Assembly (NCBI RefSeq): GCF_007830055.1
Contig: NZ_VLLE01000003.1
Location: forward strand, 434,001-498,000
Reading direction: 5' to 3'
From: Lacibacter cauensis
GTDB lineage: Bacteria > Bacteroidota > Bacteroidia > Chitinophagales > Chitinophagaceae
DNA: 64,000 nt
The position numbers and the translations under genes were made by a program. The notes beneath the pieces were generated by a model that was not told the origin of the DNA, searched no databases, and saw nothing but the letters and a program-made list of their open reading frames with translations. Positions 19,233-28,100 of this stretch are shown here, one piece after another; the first letter of the stretch is position 1, and each line of letters opens with the position of its first letter.

Positions 19233-19389
19233 GCTGCAAAACTAAAACATGAAACGAATCGGCAGAAAAATATTCCTGACAGCAGGCAAAAAACCTGTAA
19301 TTTACTTTCAATCGTAGCGAAGCTAGAACACTGAGCCCAAATAACAATAACAAATACCGAAGTAATTTATTAACTAGCTTAGTTCTTTC

Positions 19390-19644
19390 GCAGTTTATAA
19401 TGCTGTAGGGTGTAACAGCTTTTAGTTGTGATTTGCTTTTGGGTAAGCGTTTTTTGTTCCAATCATCCATATCTCCAGGATAATGGTTTTGTTGTTTAGC
19501 TGTTCTTCCTAATCCATAAACACCATGGTAAATTTGCACCCATTTGCAAATAGTAGTGCGGCTGATGCCATACTTTGATTGAAGACTCCGGTAACCGCAA
19601 TCTGTTTCCAGATACTCCTTAATAATCTGTTCTTTTAAATCCAT
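19390..19644 (-). pseudogene. Truncated IS3-type transposase orfA remnant
   Basis: The first ~45 residues form a transposase-type helix-turn-helix ('YRSLQSKYGISRTTICKWV') that starts 2 bases inside an IS-end sequence (19646-19686). The reading frame stays open to 19150, but the similarity to orfA-like sequence seems to fade after about residue 85, and the rest runs over the Cys-rich gene and its promoter. No orfB or integrase-core sequence and no second end lies on the left side. It is therefore a decayed 5' fragment of an insertion sequence; the IS3 assignment is by HTH style and TG...CA-type end only. Confidence 0.6.
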
Positions 19645-19645
19645 A

Positions 19646-19686
19646 AAATGATTGATTTGCAGTCAACCTATTTCAAGACGAGACAA
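19646..19686. repeat. IS-end direct repeat, copy A
   Basis: This 41-base stretch matches 21150-21190 at 37 of 41 positions in the same orientation. Read on the minus strand it begins TTGTCTCGTCTTGAAATAGG and leads straight into the transposase remnant ATG, so it is the left end of that IS. Confidence 0.8.
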
Positions 19687-19739
19687 ATTGAAGTTGAAGT
19701 TAACAACTAAAAGCCAGGTAGAATTCGGTCAAGCCCGAT

Positions 19740-19817
19740 ATTAGCTGATAGTAGTATCCCGCAGATGCGGGATTATTCCGTCCGCCAGCCTTGCGGCAAG
19801 CCATTTGTTGGCTGTAG
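19740..19817. other. Cluster of short hairpins downstream of the M23 gene
   Basis: Three adjacent palindromes are visible. ATCCCGCA-GA-TGCGGGAT lies near 19757, CTTGC-C-GCAAG near 19788-19800, and AGCCA-TTTGT-TGGCT near 19799-19813. They lie between the M23 stop codon (19818) and IS copy A. The arrangement could act as a terminator or mark a recombination junction; I cannot tell which. Confidence 0.4.
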
Positions 19818-20789
19818 TTATTTTTTCTCGTTGCTTATTTTATCTTTTTGAATTGGAGAATAATCTGTTTTAGTCTGTCCGTTTACTTGTATTTTGTCAA
19901 AGTAGCATTTAACGCCTGTTGCAGAATTCATATCTTCTACATTTTGGATGTGAAAATGTAAATGCGGTTCTGATGAATTGCCTGAATTTCCACAAAGTCC
20001 AAGCAGTTGTCCTTGCTTTATCTTTTGTCCTTGCTTAACTACTATTGAATGCTGTTTAAAGTGAGCAAAAAATAAATACTCGTTCTTTAGTGTCTTAATA
20101 ATAACTGTGTTGCCTGGAACATAAACAGGATTTAAAATTCCTGGCACATTGTCTTTAACCCCATCAACTACTAAAACAACTTCTCCATCACAAGGTGCAA
20201 TGAGGTCTTTTCCGAAAGCATAATAATCTTCATTGGTTTTCCCGTCTGTCTTGTATGAATTTCCTTTGTCGTTAGTTATTACAATGTCAAAGGCATTTTT
20301 TTGAGCTTCGCTTTCAACGTGATAGTTTAATTCTTTTGTGTCGCCACCCCAAATTACTGTCCACTCGTCTTTAAATGGTAAAATTAGTTTTGTTGTGTTA
20401 CGAACTGATTTTTGCAAATTACTTTCTTTGATGGGCTTCACAAACAGTCCGTTGATTTTTGAATTGTTGTCAACTGAAATATTGACTGCAAATAATGCTC
20501 TTTCAAAATGTGTCTTGTATGAGGCGTAAGTCTGCTCGTATTTTACAAATTGTCTTTTTGTAATTTTTCCTGCTTGTGTTTTCAGCCCTGTAAAAAATTC
20601 TTTCGTTTTGTCAAGTGGTAATGCTGTTTGCATTTCTGTGGAGAAACTTGAAAATATTGCGTCAAAATTGTCTGCATTATAATTCATCTCAAAACTGTCA
20701 GCAACAGTTTTGTTAACTATTTTTTCTGTCTGTCCAAATCCAAAATTTATAAACGTTGTCAAGATGATTGTTACTGAATATTTTTTCAT
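19818..20789 (-). CDS. M23-family (LytM-type) metallopeptidase with DUF3887-like N-domain
   Basis: The protein has 323 residues: a signal peptide (about 1-19, ending FGFGQ), an N-terminal DUF3887-like domain (about 25-130, 'MNYNADNFDAIFSSFSTEMQ') and a C-terminal peptidase M23 domain (about 150-300). Zinc ligands appear as 'NYHVESEAQKNAFD' (His and Asp) and 'EPHLHFHIQ' (HxH). Between them is 'APCDGEVVLVV', the usual entry to the barrel. Family members cut peptidoglycan cross-bridges in the periplasm. The gene is visibly richer in A and T, with different codon preference from its neighbours. It lies between two copies of one IS end, which suggests it was acquired as a passenger. Confidence 0.88.
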   Translation of the reverse strand: MKKYSVTIILTTFINFGFGQTEKIVNKTVADSFEMNYNADNFDAIFSSFSTEMQTALPLDKTKEFFTGLKTQAGKITKRQFVKYEQTYASYKTHFERALFAVNISVDNNSKINGLFVKPIKESNLQKSVRNTTKLILPFKDEWTVIWGGDTKELNYHVESEAQKNAFDIVITNDKGNSYKTDGKTNEDYYAFGKDLIAPCDGEVVLVVDGVKDNVPGILNPVYVPGNTVIIKTLKNEYLFFAHFKQHSIVVKQGQKIKQGQLLGLCGNSGNSSEPHLHFHIQNVEDMNSATGVKCYFDKIQVNGQTKTDYSPIQKDKISNEKK

Positions 20790-21176
20790 ACTGTTAGAAT
20801 TTTGTGAGGTCTGGTATAATTAGAGCCAACGCATAAATATACGAAGCTTTCATCCCTGCAAACTTTCGCATTTTTTTGCTCATTGCTAATTTGCAATCAG
20901 TTTAAAATATTGTTTCCCCTCAAAAATCGTTAGCAAATACAATTCGTTCCTCCGTCGTCTCCTGCAACAGTCCCCGAAACCATACAACCGTCATCCAGCA
21001 CGTACTCTTTTCACAAGCGTAAAGCACCGCACCACTACCTGTTATAACTGTTTGGCTGTTGCTGGGTTTACAAAATAAAGAAGTCAGCTAAAATTAAAGT
21101 AGGGCTATCTTGTTACGAAACGTCCCCTGCGGGAGACGTTTCTCAGAATAAATGGTTGATTTGTTGTCAACCTATT
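20790..21176. other. Intergenic region between M23 gene and second IS end
   Basis: No ORF of interest is seen. It holds the upstream region of the M23 gene and an unusually T/A-rich stretch to about 20940. Near 21118-21143 is a hairpin, GAAACGTC...GACGTTTC (8-base arms extended inward by CCC/GGG with one bulged A), 7 bases from IS copy B. Confidence 0.5.
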
Positions 21177-21190
21177 TCAGGACGAGACAA
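21150..21190. repeat. IS-end direct repeat, copy B (solo)
   Basis: This is the second copy of the 41-base end at 19646-19686, same orientation, 4 mismatches. No transposase sequence follows on its inner side: after the conserved CATTTAT the sequence turns to the hairpin at 21118-21143. It also supplies the last residues and stop codon of the ORF ending at 21177. Confidence 0.8.
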
Positions 21191-21560
21191 TCCGTGTCAA
21201 TCTGTGGCTGCTAAACCTTCGTGTCCATTCGTGCTGTTCGTGGTTCTCTTGCGGTATCTTTCGTTGTGCCTCCGTGGCCTCCTCCCGTAGCTCCCTTAAC
21301 ACCACACCCACCAGTTCCCGGTACTTACCCCGGCTCCGTTCCGCTTTCGGCACCGTTCGCCGATAGCGTTCAGAGGCAATCTTCGCCGCTCTTCCAAGCA
21401 AATCCGCATGCTGCATCGTCTTTGCAAATGCCGGATCACGCTTTACTCGTTGCCCCGTAAGCGAACTTTTTGCCCTTGCATAATACACCCCGTCAAGGCA
21501 GTAAAAACAAACACCGCCAATCGTTCCCGTTATCTTCAGTAACCCCATTTGTTGTGCCAT
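21177..21560 (-). CDS. Bacteroidota-specific hypothetical protein, C-terminus altered
   Basis: The protein has 127 residues from the ATG at 21560 (MAQQMGLLKITGTIGGVCFY). The open frame extends upstream to 21608 but gives an unlikely N-terminus. It has the pattern of a widespread Bacteroidota family with a G-x-I-G-x-x-x-F-Y start, 'ARAKSSLTGQRVKRDPAF' and basic helices after it; no function is known to me. The last ~30 residues (from 'EEATEAQRKIPQENHEQHEW') look like translated intergenic repeat, and the stop codon lies inside IS copy B. The original 3' end was therefore probably lost when the IS inserted. Confidence 0.65.
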   Translation of the reverse strand: MAQQMGLLKITGTIGGVCFYCLDGVYYARAKSSLTGQRVKRDPAFAKTMQHADLLGRAAKIASERYRRTVPKAERSRGKYRELVGVVLRELREEATEAQRKIPQENHEQHEWTRRFSSHRLTRIVSS

Positions 21561-21865
21561 ACACACAAAATAGAAAACAAGTCTGCGACTGAAAAATCCA
21601 ACGGCCATTTATGCCGTTTTTGAGCGTTTTTGCCGTTTTTGAGCACATCTAATAGCCGGTACTCCCGACAGGTAGTGCACAGATAAAGCACGGCTTAGCC
21701 CACCTTCAAGGCAGTTAAAAGCGTTCAAAAGGGTGGGTGCACGAACACAAAAGCCGAATAGTTACACCACAACAGGCCTCTTTGGTTCTGTTAAAACATT
21801 CCCAAAGCAAACAGAGTACCTGTGTATTTGCAGCACCTGCTGCATCCCACCACAAAATCAACGTT
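21561..21865. other. Intergenic region with 14-base direct repeats
   Basis: This lies between the divergent small protein and the vWA gene. TGCCGTTTTTGAGC occurs at 21612-21625 and again at 21631-21644, a 19-base period, just upstream of the small protein. A GTG at 21737 extends the vWA frame upstream but has no protein-like features, so I treat this part as non-coding. Confidence 0.5.
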
Positions 21866-23038
21866 ATGCAAACAAACCGTAAACCATTGCTGGCTGTTGC
21901 AACAGTATGTACAGCCGCTCTGCTCGCATTTGCTTTTTGTAAGCCCCATAAACAAAAACAAATAACAACAGCACCTCCGCCAACAACCGATCAAAAAATA
22001 CAGGTGGCTATTCTGCTCGATGTCAGCAACAGTATGGATGGCCTCATCGACCAGGCCAAGGCACAACTGTGGACCATGGTCAACACACTCGGCCGTGTGC
22101 ATTGCGATAACAAAGCCAATCCCAAAATTGAAATTGCCTTGTACGAGTATGGTACCCCACGCAACGATGTGCGGAAGGGATACATCCGCCAGATCAATAA
22201 TTTTATGACCAACCTCGATTCGCTCTCACAAAATCTGTTTGCACTAACCACCAACGGTGGCGATGAGTATTGTGGTCAGGTTATCTATTCCTCCATTAAT
22301 GAATTGAAGTGGGACAGTAATCCCAATTCGTACAAAGTAATTTTTATTGCAGGCAATGAAAGTTTCCGCCAGGGGAATGTCAGTTTTACACAAGCCTGTA
22401 CAGCTGCAAAAAGCAAAGGCGTTATTGTGAATACCATTTACTGCGGCGAAAGACAGCAAGGCATACGGGAGTTCTGGAACCTGATGGGCGAATGTGGCAA
22501 CGGCAGTTTTACAAACATCAACCAGGATTATAAAATTGAAGACATTGCCACACCTTACGATGATGAAATTTTTAAACTCAACGAACAACTCAACAGCACC
22601 TACATCAGCTATGGCGCAAGAGGACAGGCGTTGTACGAAAAGCAGCAGAAAATGGATCAGGCCAATACCATGATGAGTAAAAAAGCCGGCATCAAACGGG
22701 CAGAAGCAAAAAGTAATAATATGATCTATAACAACGCTGATTGGGATTTGGTAGACCGTACTGCAGGAAAGGAAGAAGAAATTCAAAAGATCGATAAGAA
22801 AACATTGCCCGACAGTTTGCAGAATAAATCAACAGCAGAGTTAAAAACAATCATTGTACAAAAGCAGAAAGAGCGTGCAGCAATTCAAACAAAAATGATT
22901 GCACTCAACCGGCAACGCCAGCAATACATCAATGAGCAGAAAAAGAAAGGTGCCGATGCAACGGTGTCAACAATGGAAACAGAAGTGGAACGCATCATTA
23001 AAGAACAGGTGAAGCGTTTTAAGATGAATGTGAATTAA
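21866..23038 (+). CDS. Exported von Willebrand factor A domain protein
   Basis: The protein has 390 residues from ATG 21866. This start gives a clean membrane/signal segment (MQTNRKPLLAVATVCTAALL, then FAFCKPHKQ), possibly a lipoprotein with Cys near residue 28. The vWA domain (about 48-235) has an intact MIDAS motif D-V-S-N-S in 'AILLDVSNSMDGLIDQ' and 'LTTNGGDEYCG'. The C-terminal third is charged and probably coiled coil ('ELKTIIVQKQKERAAIQTKM'). vWA domains bind partner proteins through a divalent metal; this one is likely periplasmic. No partner gene is adjacent. The next gene is convergent across a strong hairpin. Confidence 0.85.
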   Translation: MQTNRKPLLAVATVCTAALLAFAFCKPHKQKQITTAPPPTTDQKIQVAILLDVSNSMDGLIDQAKAQLWTMVNTLGRVHCDNKANPKIEIALYEYGTPRNDVRKGYIRQINNFMTNLDSLSQNLFALTTNGGDEYCGQVIYSSINELKWDSNPNSYKVIFIAGNESFRQGNVSFTQACTAAKSKGVIVNTIYCGERQQGIREFWNLMGECGNGSFTNINQDYKIEDIATPYDDEIFKLNEQLNSTYISYGARGQALYEKQQKMDQANTMMSKKAGIKRAEAKSNNMIYNNADWDLVDRTAGKEEEIQKIDKKTLPDSLQNKSTAELKTIIVQKQKERAAIQTKMIALNRQRQQYINEQKKKGADATVSTMETEVERIIKEQVKRFKMNVN

Positions 23039-23073
23039 AGGATTGATCGTTTTTGATTTCTTGTTGATAGTTG

Positions 23074-23112
23074 ATCATGCTCCTTTGTACGAACGTTACA
23101 AAGGAGCATGAT
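23074..23112. terminator. Bidirectional terminator between vWA and amidase genes
   Basis: ATCATGCTCCTTTGTA (23074-23089) and TACAAAGGAGCATGAT (23097-23112) form a perfect 16-base stem with a 7-base loop between convergent genes. Confidence 0.85.
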
Positions 23113-23117
23113 TTATT

Positions 23118-24734
23118 TTATGCCAGAAATGCTTTTTTAAACGATGGTTGTACACGATGTTTGGTGGCTTGCTCATACGCATAAGCCAAACTGATTAACT
23201 CACCTTCTGTATATGCTGTACTGAAGAATGAAAGACCAACCGGTAAATCATACAGCAATCCACAAGGAACAGAAATATGCGGATAACCACTCATAGCAGC
23301 AGGACCCGTAAGAAATACATTGCCCCAGCGATCACCGTAAATCACATCAATACTGCACGATGGCCCCATGGTTAAACCAATCAATGCGTCTAGTTTATTT
23401 TGCTGTAATACATCATCAATGATTTTCTTCGAACCAAGATGACTTTTGGCATAAGCTTCTTTGTATGCTTTGCTGTCGAGTCCTTCTTTTGCTGCACTGG
23501 CTACCATGTTCTCCTGCTTAAACGTAGGCATCACTTTATCTTCATTGGCTTTGTTAAATGCAATCACTTCATCAATTGTTTTCAGCTTTGCATTTGAGGC
23601 CGACAGGTACTTATTCAATCCATCTTTAAACTCAAACTTCATCAGTTCATATTCTGCACCACCTAAGTCATTTAATTTATCGAGATAGTCCAGTTCAACA
23701 ACTTCTGCACCCTGTTCTTTTAAATCAGCAATCGCTTTTTCAAGCAAGCGGTTTAAAAACTGGTTCTCGTATTTCTTTTTTTCAACACCTAAACGTTTCC
23801 CCTTCAAGCCATCTGCTTTGCAGAAAACGGTATAATCTTTTGCAATCTTTCCTTCGCTTTCTTTTGTAACTGCATCATTCGCATCAACACCTGTTATGCA
23901 CGATAAAAGAATGGCGGCATCTTTTACAGTGCGTGTAAGCGGCCCTGCAGTATCCTGAGTTGCCGAAATAGGAATAATACCGCTGCGGCTTACCAAACCA
24001 ACTGTTGGTTTTATACCTACTGTACCATTTACCGATGCAGGACAGGTAATGGATCCATCGGTTTCGGTACCAATGGCAACAGCACATAAATTCGCCGATA
24101 CAGCAACACCCGAACCGGAGCTGGAACCGCAGGGATTATGATCGAGTATGTACGGCATTTTTGTTTGTCCGCCACGGCTGCTCCATCCCGAACAGGAATT
24201 GGAAGAACGGAAGTTGGCCCATTCCGATAAATTGGTTTTACCTAATAACACCGCACCTGCAGCACGCAGCTTGCTAACAAGAAAAGCATCCGCTTTCGCA
24301 ATATGATCCATCAATGCAAGCGAACCCGCAGTCGTCATCATTTTATCAGCCGTATCAATATTGTCTTTAATCAAAACAGGAATGCCATGCAAAGGTCCAC
24401 GCAGTTTACCGGCCTTACGTTCCGCATCCATTTGCTGTGCTATGCTGATCGCATCAGGATTCATTTCAATCACGGCATTCAGTTTAGGTCCGTTTTTATC
24501 AATGCTGTTAATGCGGTCGAGATACAGCTGCGTAATTTGTTCAGATGTATAATTGCCTGCTTTCATTTTTGCCTGCAGATCATCAATGGTTAATTCGTTT
24601 AAGGCAAATGTATCGGCAGCTTCATTTGTTGCGTTATCCGATGTTGTTTTTGTTGTGGATGGATTGCAGGCTGCGGCTACCAATGTAGTGGCACCTGCAA
24701 GTGTACTGTTACGGAGAAAATCTCTGCGTTTCAT
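23118..24734 (-). CDS. Exported amidase (amidase signature family)
   Basis: The protein has 538 residues from the ATG at 24734; the preceding in-frame TTG-CAT is not needed. The N-terminus MKRRDFLRNSTLAGATTLVA followed by A-A-C-N has a twin-arginine-like motif and a lipobox, so export as a lipoprotein is likely. The Ser-cisSer-Lys catalytic set is visible: Lys in 'PVLIKDNID', and the Gly/Ser-rich signature 'NPCGSSSGSGVAVSANLC' with 'GTETDGSITCPAS'. The enzyme hydrolyses carboxamides; the physiological substrate is unknown. The overall length fits the family. It stands alone and is divergent from the large PAS kinase. Confidence 0.93.
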   Translation of the reverse strand: MKRRDFLRNSTLAGATTLVAAACNPSTTKTTSDNATNEAADTFALNELTIDDLQAKMKAGNYTSEQITQLYLDRINSIDKNGPKLNAVIEMNPDAISIAQQMDAERKAGKLRGPLHGIPVLIKDNIDTADKMMTTAGSLALMDHIAKADAFLVSKLRAAGAVLLGKTNLSEWANFRSSNSCSGWSSRGGQTKMPYILDHNPCGSSSGSGVAVSANLCAVAIGTETDGSITCPASVNGTVGIKPTVGLVSRSGIIPISATQDTAGPLTRTVKDAAILLSCITGVDANDAVTKESEGKIAKDYTVFCKADGLKGKRLGVEKKKYENQFLNRLLEKAIADLKEQGAEVVELDYLDKLNDLGGAEYELMKFEFKDGLNKYLSASNAKLKTIDEVIAFNKANEDKVMPTFKQENMVASAAKEGLDSKAYKEAYAKSHLGSKKIIDDVLQQNKLDALIGLTMGPSCSIDVIYGDRWGNVFLTGPAAMSGYPHISVPCGLLYDLPVGLSFFSTAYTEGELISLAYAYEQATKHRVQPSFKKAFLA

Positions 24735-25139
24735 ATGCAATAGTTAAGTGGTTGTTTAAATATACAGCCGAAACAGCTACAAACAGTGCAGTGTGGAGCC
24801 TTTGCAGATGGCTGTTTGATGAGTGGAGTTTAGCGTAAACCCGGTGCGCTGTTACAGCTGGTAACGAATGCTGATAGTGTACAATTGCTCAATAATTTTT
24901 TCTGTAGTGGTAAGCATAAAATCTGAGTAGTAGAAAGGAAAGGGGTTAGGTAATTACCCCTATTCTCCGGCAGATTACTTACTTAGCTGACGATAATCAG
25001 CAAGTCGCTTCTATCTTGTGTCTATATTGAAATAGCTTGTTTGCGAGTCTCTGGCGCATACACATTACTACTACCCATCATCGACTCTTAAAGAACAGGC
25101 CCCATGTGTTGAATAAGAATATTTGACAGTAGTAATTTT
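24735..25139. other. Intergenic region between divergent amidase and PAS kinase genes
   Basis: These 405 bases hold no convincing ORF. A minus-strand TATATTTA box (24757-24764) may serve the amidase. Near 24946-24961 an imperfect palindrome GGGGTTAGGTAATTACCCC is seen. No clear promoter for the kinase was found. Confidence 0.5.
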
Positions 25140-28100
25140 ATGATCCCCACTTCCACTTTACCATTGCTTATGTCGGCATTGCCTGGCTGTAGTTTCATAC
25201 TTACACCTGATGGATGCATACTCGCAGCTACCGCAGACTGCAGCAGTTTAGCTTCCGGTACAGACAACAATGTGCAAGGTCGTTTACTTTCGGCTGTTCT
25301 GCAGGTGGGTAACAACCAAATAGAAAGTATTACAAACCTCATCAGTCATGCAACGGCAACCAATCAACAACAAAGCTTAGAGGCTTCTGTAAAATTTTTA
25401 ACCGGCGTATTCATTAATTGTAAACATACCTGCAAGCCTGTTATGGAAAATGGACAACTGCAGGCGTTGATCTACACTGTTGAGCAAATACCTGAAGTTG
25501 GCAGGTATGATAAATTCCGGGTATTGCTCGATCTGGCACCCGAAGCCATCATTATCAGTAACGATAAAGGAATCATCGAATTTGTAAATACCAAAGCCGA
25601 ACAGGTATTTCAGTTTACAAAACAGGAAATGGTTGGCAGTACAGTAGAGATGCTGATACCGCAACAGTTACGGGAAAAACATCAGCAACAGCGTGCAACA
25701 TTCGTAAAGGAACAACGGATGCGTGCCATGCAAACAGGTATTGAGCTAAAAGCCGTACGTAAAGACGGGCATATTTTTCCCGCAGATATTGCCTTGGCGC
25801 CGGTGCGAAGTGAAGAAGGTAATTACATGATGGTAACAGTTCGGGATATTACCGAACGTAAAAAAGCACAGGAAGATTTGGAATCATTGGCCCTGCAATT
25901 ACAGGCTGTTAATAATGATCTGGAAGAGAAAGTAAAAGTGCGTACCGAAGAAATTAAAAAGAGTGAAATACAATACCGGAACCTGTTTGAAAATAACCCG
26001 TTGCCCATGTGGATTTTTGATCCGCATACCTTTCGTTTTCTGGCCGTAAACCGGCAGGCAGTAATGAAATATGGTTACAGTGAGGCGGAGTTTATTGGCA
26101 TGACACTTTACGACATTCGTCCGGAAGAAGAGCATGAGCGGTTGAAGGGTATTGAACCGCTGATCGAAAGCTTTGAAGGCTCACAAAATCGTGGGGTGTG
26201 GAAACATATTACAAAAGCGGGTAACGAAATACTTGTGGAGGCATGGGCACAAACAATAATGTTTGATGGAATCGAAGCCAGGCTTGCCTTGCTGGAAGAT
26301 GTAACAGACAAAGTGCATACAGAAAATGTAGTAAAGGCCAGTGAAAGACGTTTCAGATCATTAATTGAAAATAGTTTTGATTTAATTGTACTGCTCGATG
26401 CATCGTTTCGAATTACTTATCGCAGCCCATCGGTTAACCGAACAACGGGCCGTACCGATGAAGATACCATTGGTACAGATGCATTGGCATTTATACATCC
26501 GGAGGATATTGAGAAGGTTGGTAAAGCAATAAAGGAACTGATGCATGCTCCCGGCAGTACAGTAAAATGCCTGTTTCGGTATCAAAAGAAAGATGGTACG
26601 TATTTGTGGATGGAAGGTACTGCAACCAATTTGCTGCACGATGCAGATGTGCAATCCATCGTATTCAACTATCGGGATGTATCAGAAAAAAAAGAAGCAG
26701 AGGAAAAAGCAAAAATCAGTGAAGAGCGTTACCGTAATTCACTCGACACAATGATTGAAGGGGTACAGATTATCGGTTACGATAAAAAGTATATCTATGT
26801 AAACGATGCGTTTTCTAAACAAATTGGAATCCCGAAAGAAGCGTTGATAGGCCGCAACCTGCTCGAACTTGTTCCTGCCATGAGCGAAAATCGTATTTAC
26901 CAGTTGGCAGAAGAGTGTATGGCAGAGCAGAAATCGATGCAGATTGAAAACATGTTTATTTTTCCGGGTGGTTTTCAAATCTGGTTTCAGTTGAGTCTGC
27001 AACCTGTGCCGGAAGGTATTTTTATTCTGTCGGTTGATATTACAGATAAAGTAAGAGCAGCAAAAGCATTAAAAGAAGAACGGGGTAAACTGGAAAGTAT
27101 TGCAGCAGTTGTACCGGGGTTAATCTACTCGTTCCGTATGGCGCCCGATGGATCGTTTACCATGCCTTATGCCAATAATGCAGTAGAAGAAATTTATGGC
27201 TTTACATTCGAGCAACTCAAAAATAATCCGCAGCCGATCTTCGATCGCATCTATCCCGAAGATGCTGAAATGATCTTTCGTGAAATAACAGCATCTGCCG
27301 AAAATCTTACGGCATGGCAGGTAGAGCATCGGTACAATCATCCGGAAAAAGGATTGGTATGGCATAACGGAAGTTCAATGCCCATGCGTGAAGCAGATGG
27401 CAGTACAGTGTGGCATGGGATGATCATGGATATTACCGAGCAGAAAAAAGCACAGCAAAAAATTACTGAACAAAATGCACAGCTTCATACGTTAAGTAAT
27501 AACCTGCCAGGTGTAATGATCTATCAATTAACAGGCACTTCTTTGGAAAGCAGAAAGTTTACGTACTTAAGCAAAGAGGTGACCCGCATTACGGGTTGTT
27601 CGCCACAGGAAGTAATGGACAATCCATTCATTCTGTATAACAGTATTCTTGAAGAAGACAGGGCTGTTATGGAACAGGCAGAAATTGATTCGTATATACA
27701 TAAGACTACATTTAATGTTGAAGTACGCAGCCGTAATTATAAAAATGAAATACGTTGGCTCAATATTGTTTCTACACCAAGAGAAGTTGATAAGAATACA
27801 GTCGTGTGGGACGGCTTTCATTTGGATATAACAGACCGGAAAAATGCAGAAGCAGAAATTAAGCATTCGAATGAGCGTTACGAATCGGTAGCAAATGCCA
27901 CCAGCGATGCAATGTGGGAGCACGATTACAGAACCGGAAAAACATTTGTACTTGGTAACGGATATAAAAATCTGTTTGGCTACCCGATTGTGAACGATTA
28001 TTACGATCTGAAATTTTGGGAATCACGAATTCACCCCGACGATAGAGAACGTGTTGTAAAGGAAGAAGACAGGGCGAGAGATAATAAACGCATCACAAAG

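Noticed and set aside
19150-19389. C-terminal half of the transposase-remnant ORF
   Set aside because: It runs across the promoter and start of the Cys-rich gene in another frame and has no transposase features.
21737-21865. GTG-started extension of the vWA gene
   Set aside because: The added 43 residues would bury the signal segment and look like random translation.
22244-22786. 180-codon ORF opposite the vWA gene
   Set aside because: Antisense shadow: Cys/Phe-rich, no signal or domain, and the vWA frame has clear motifs.
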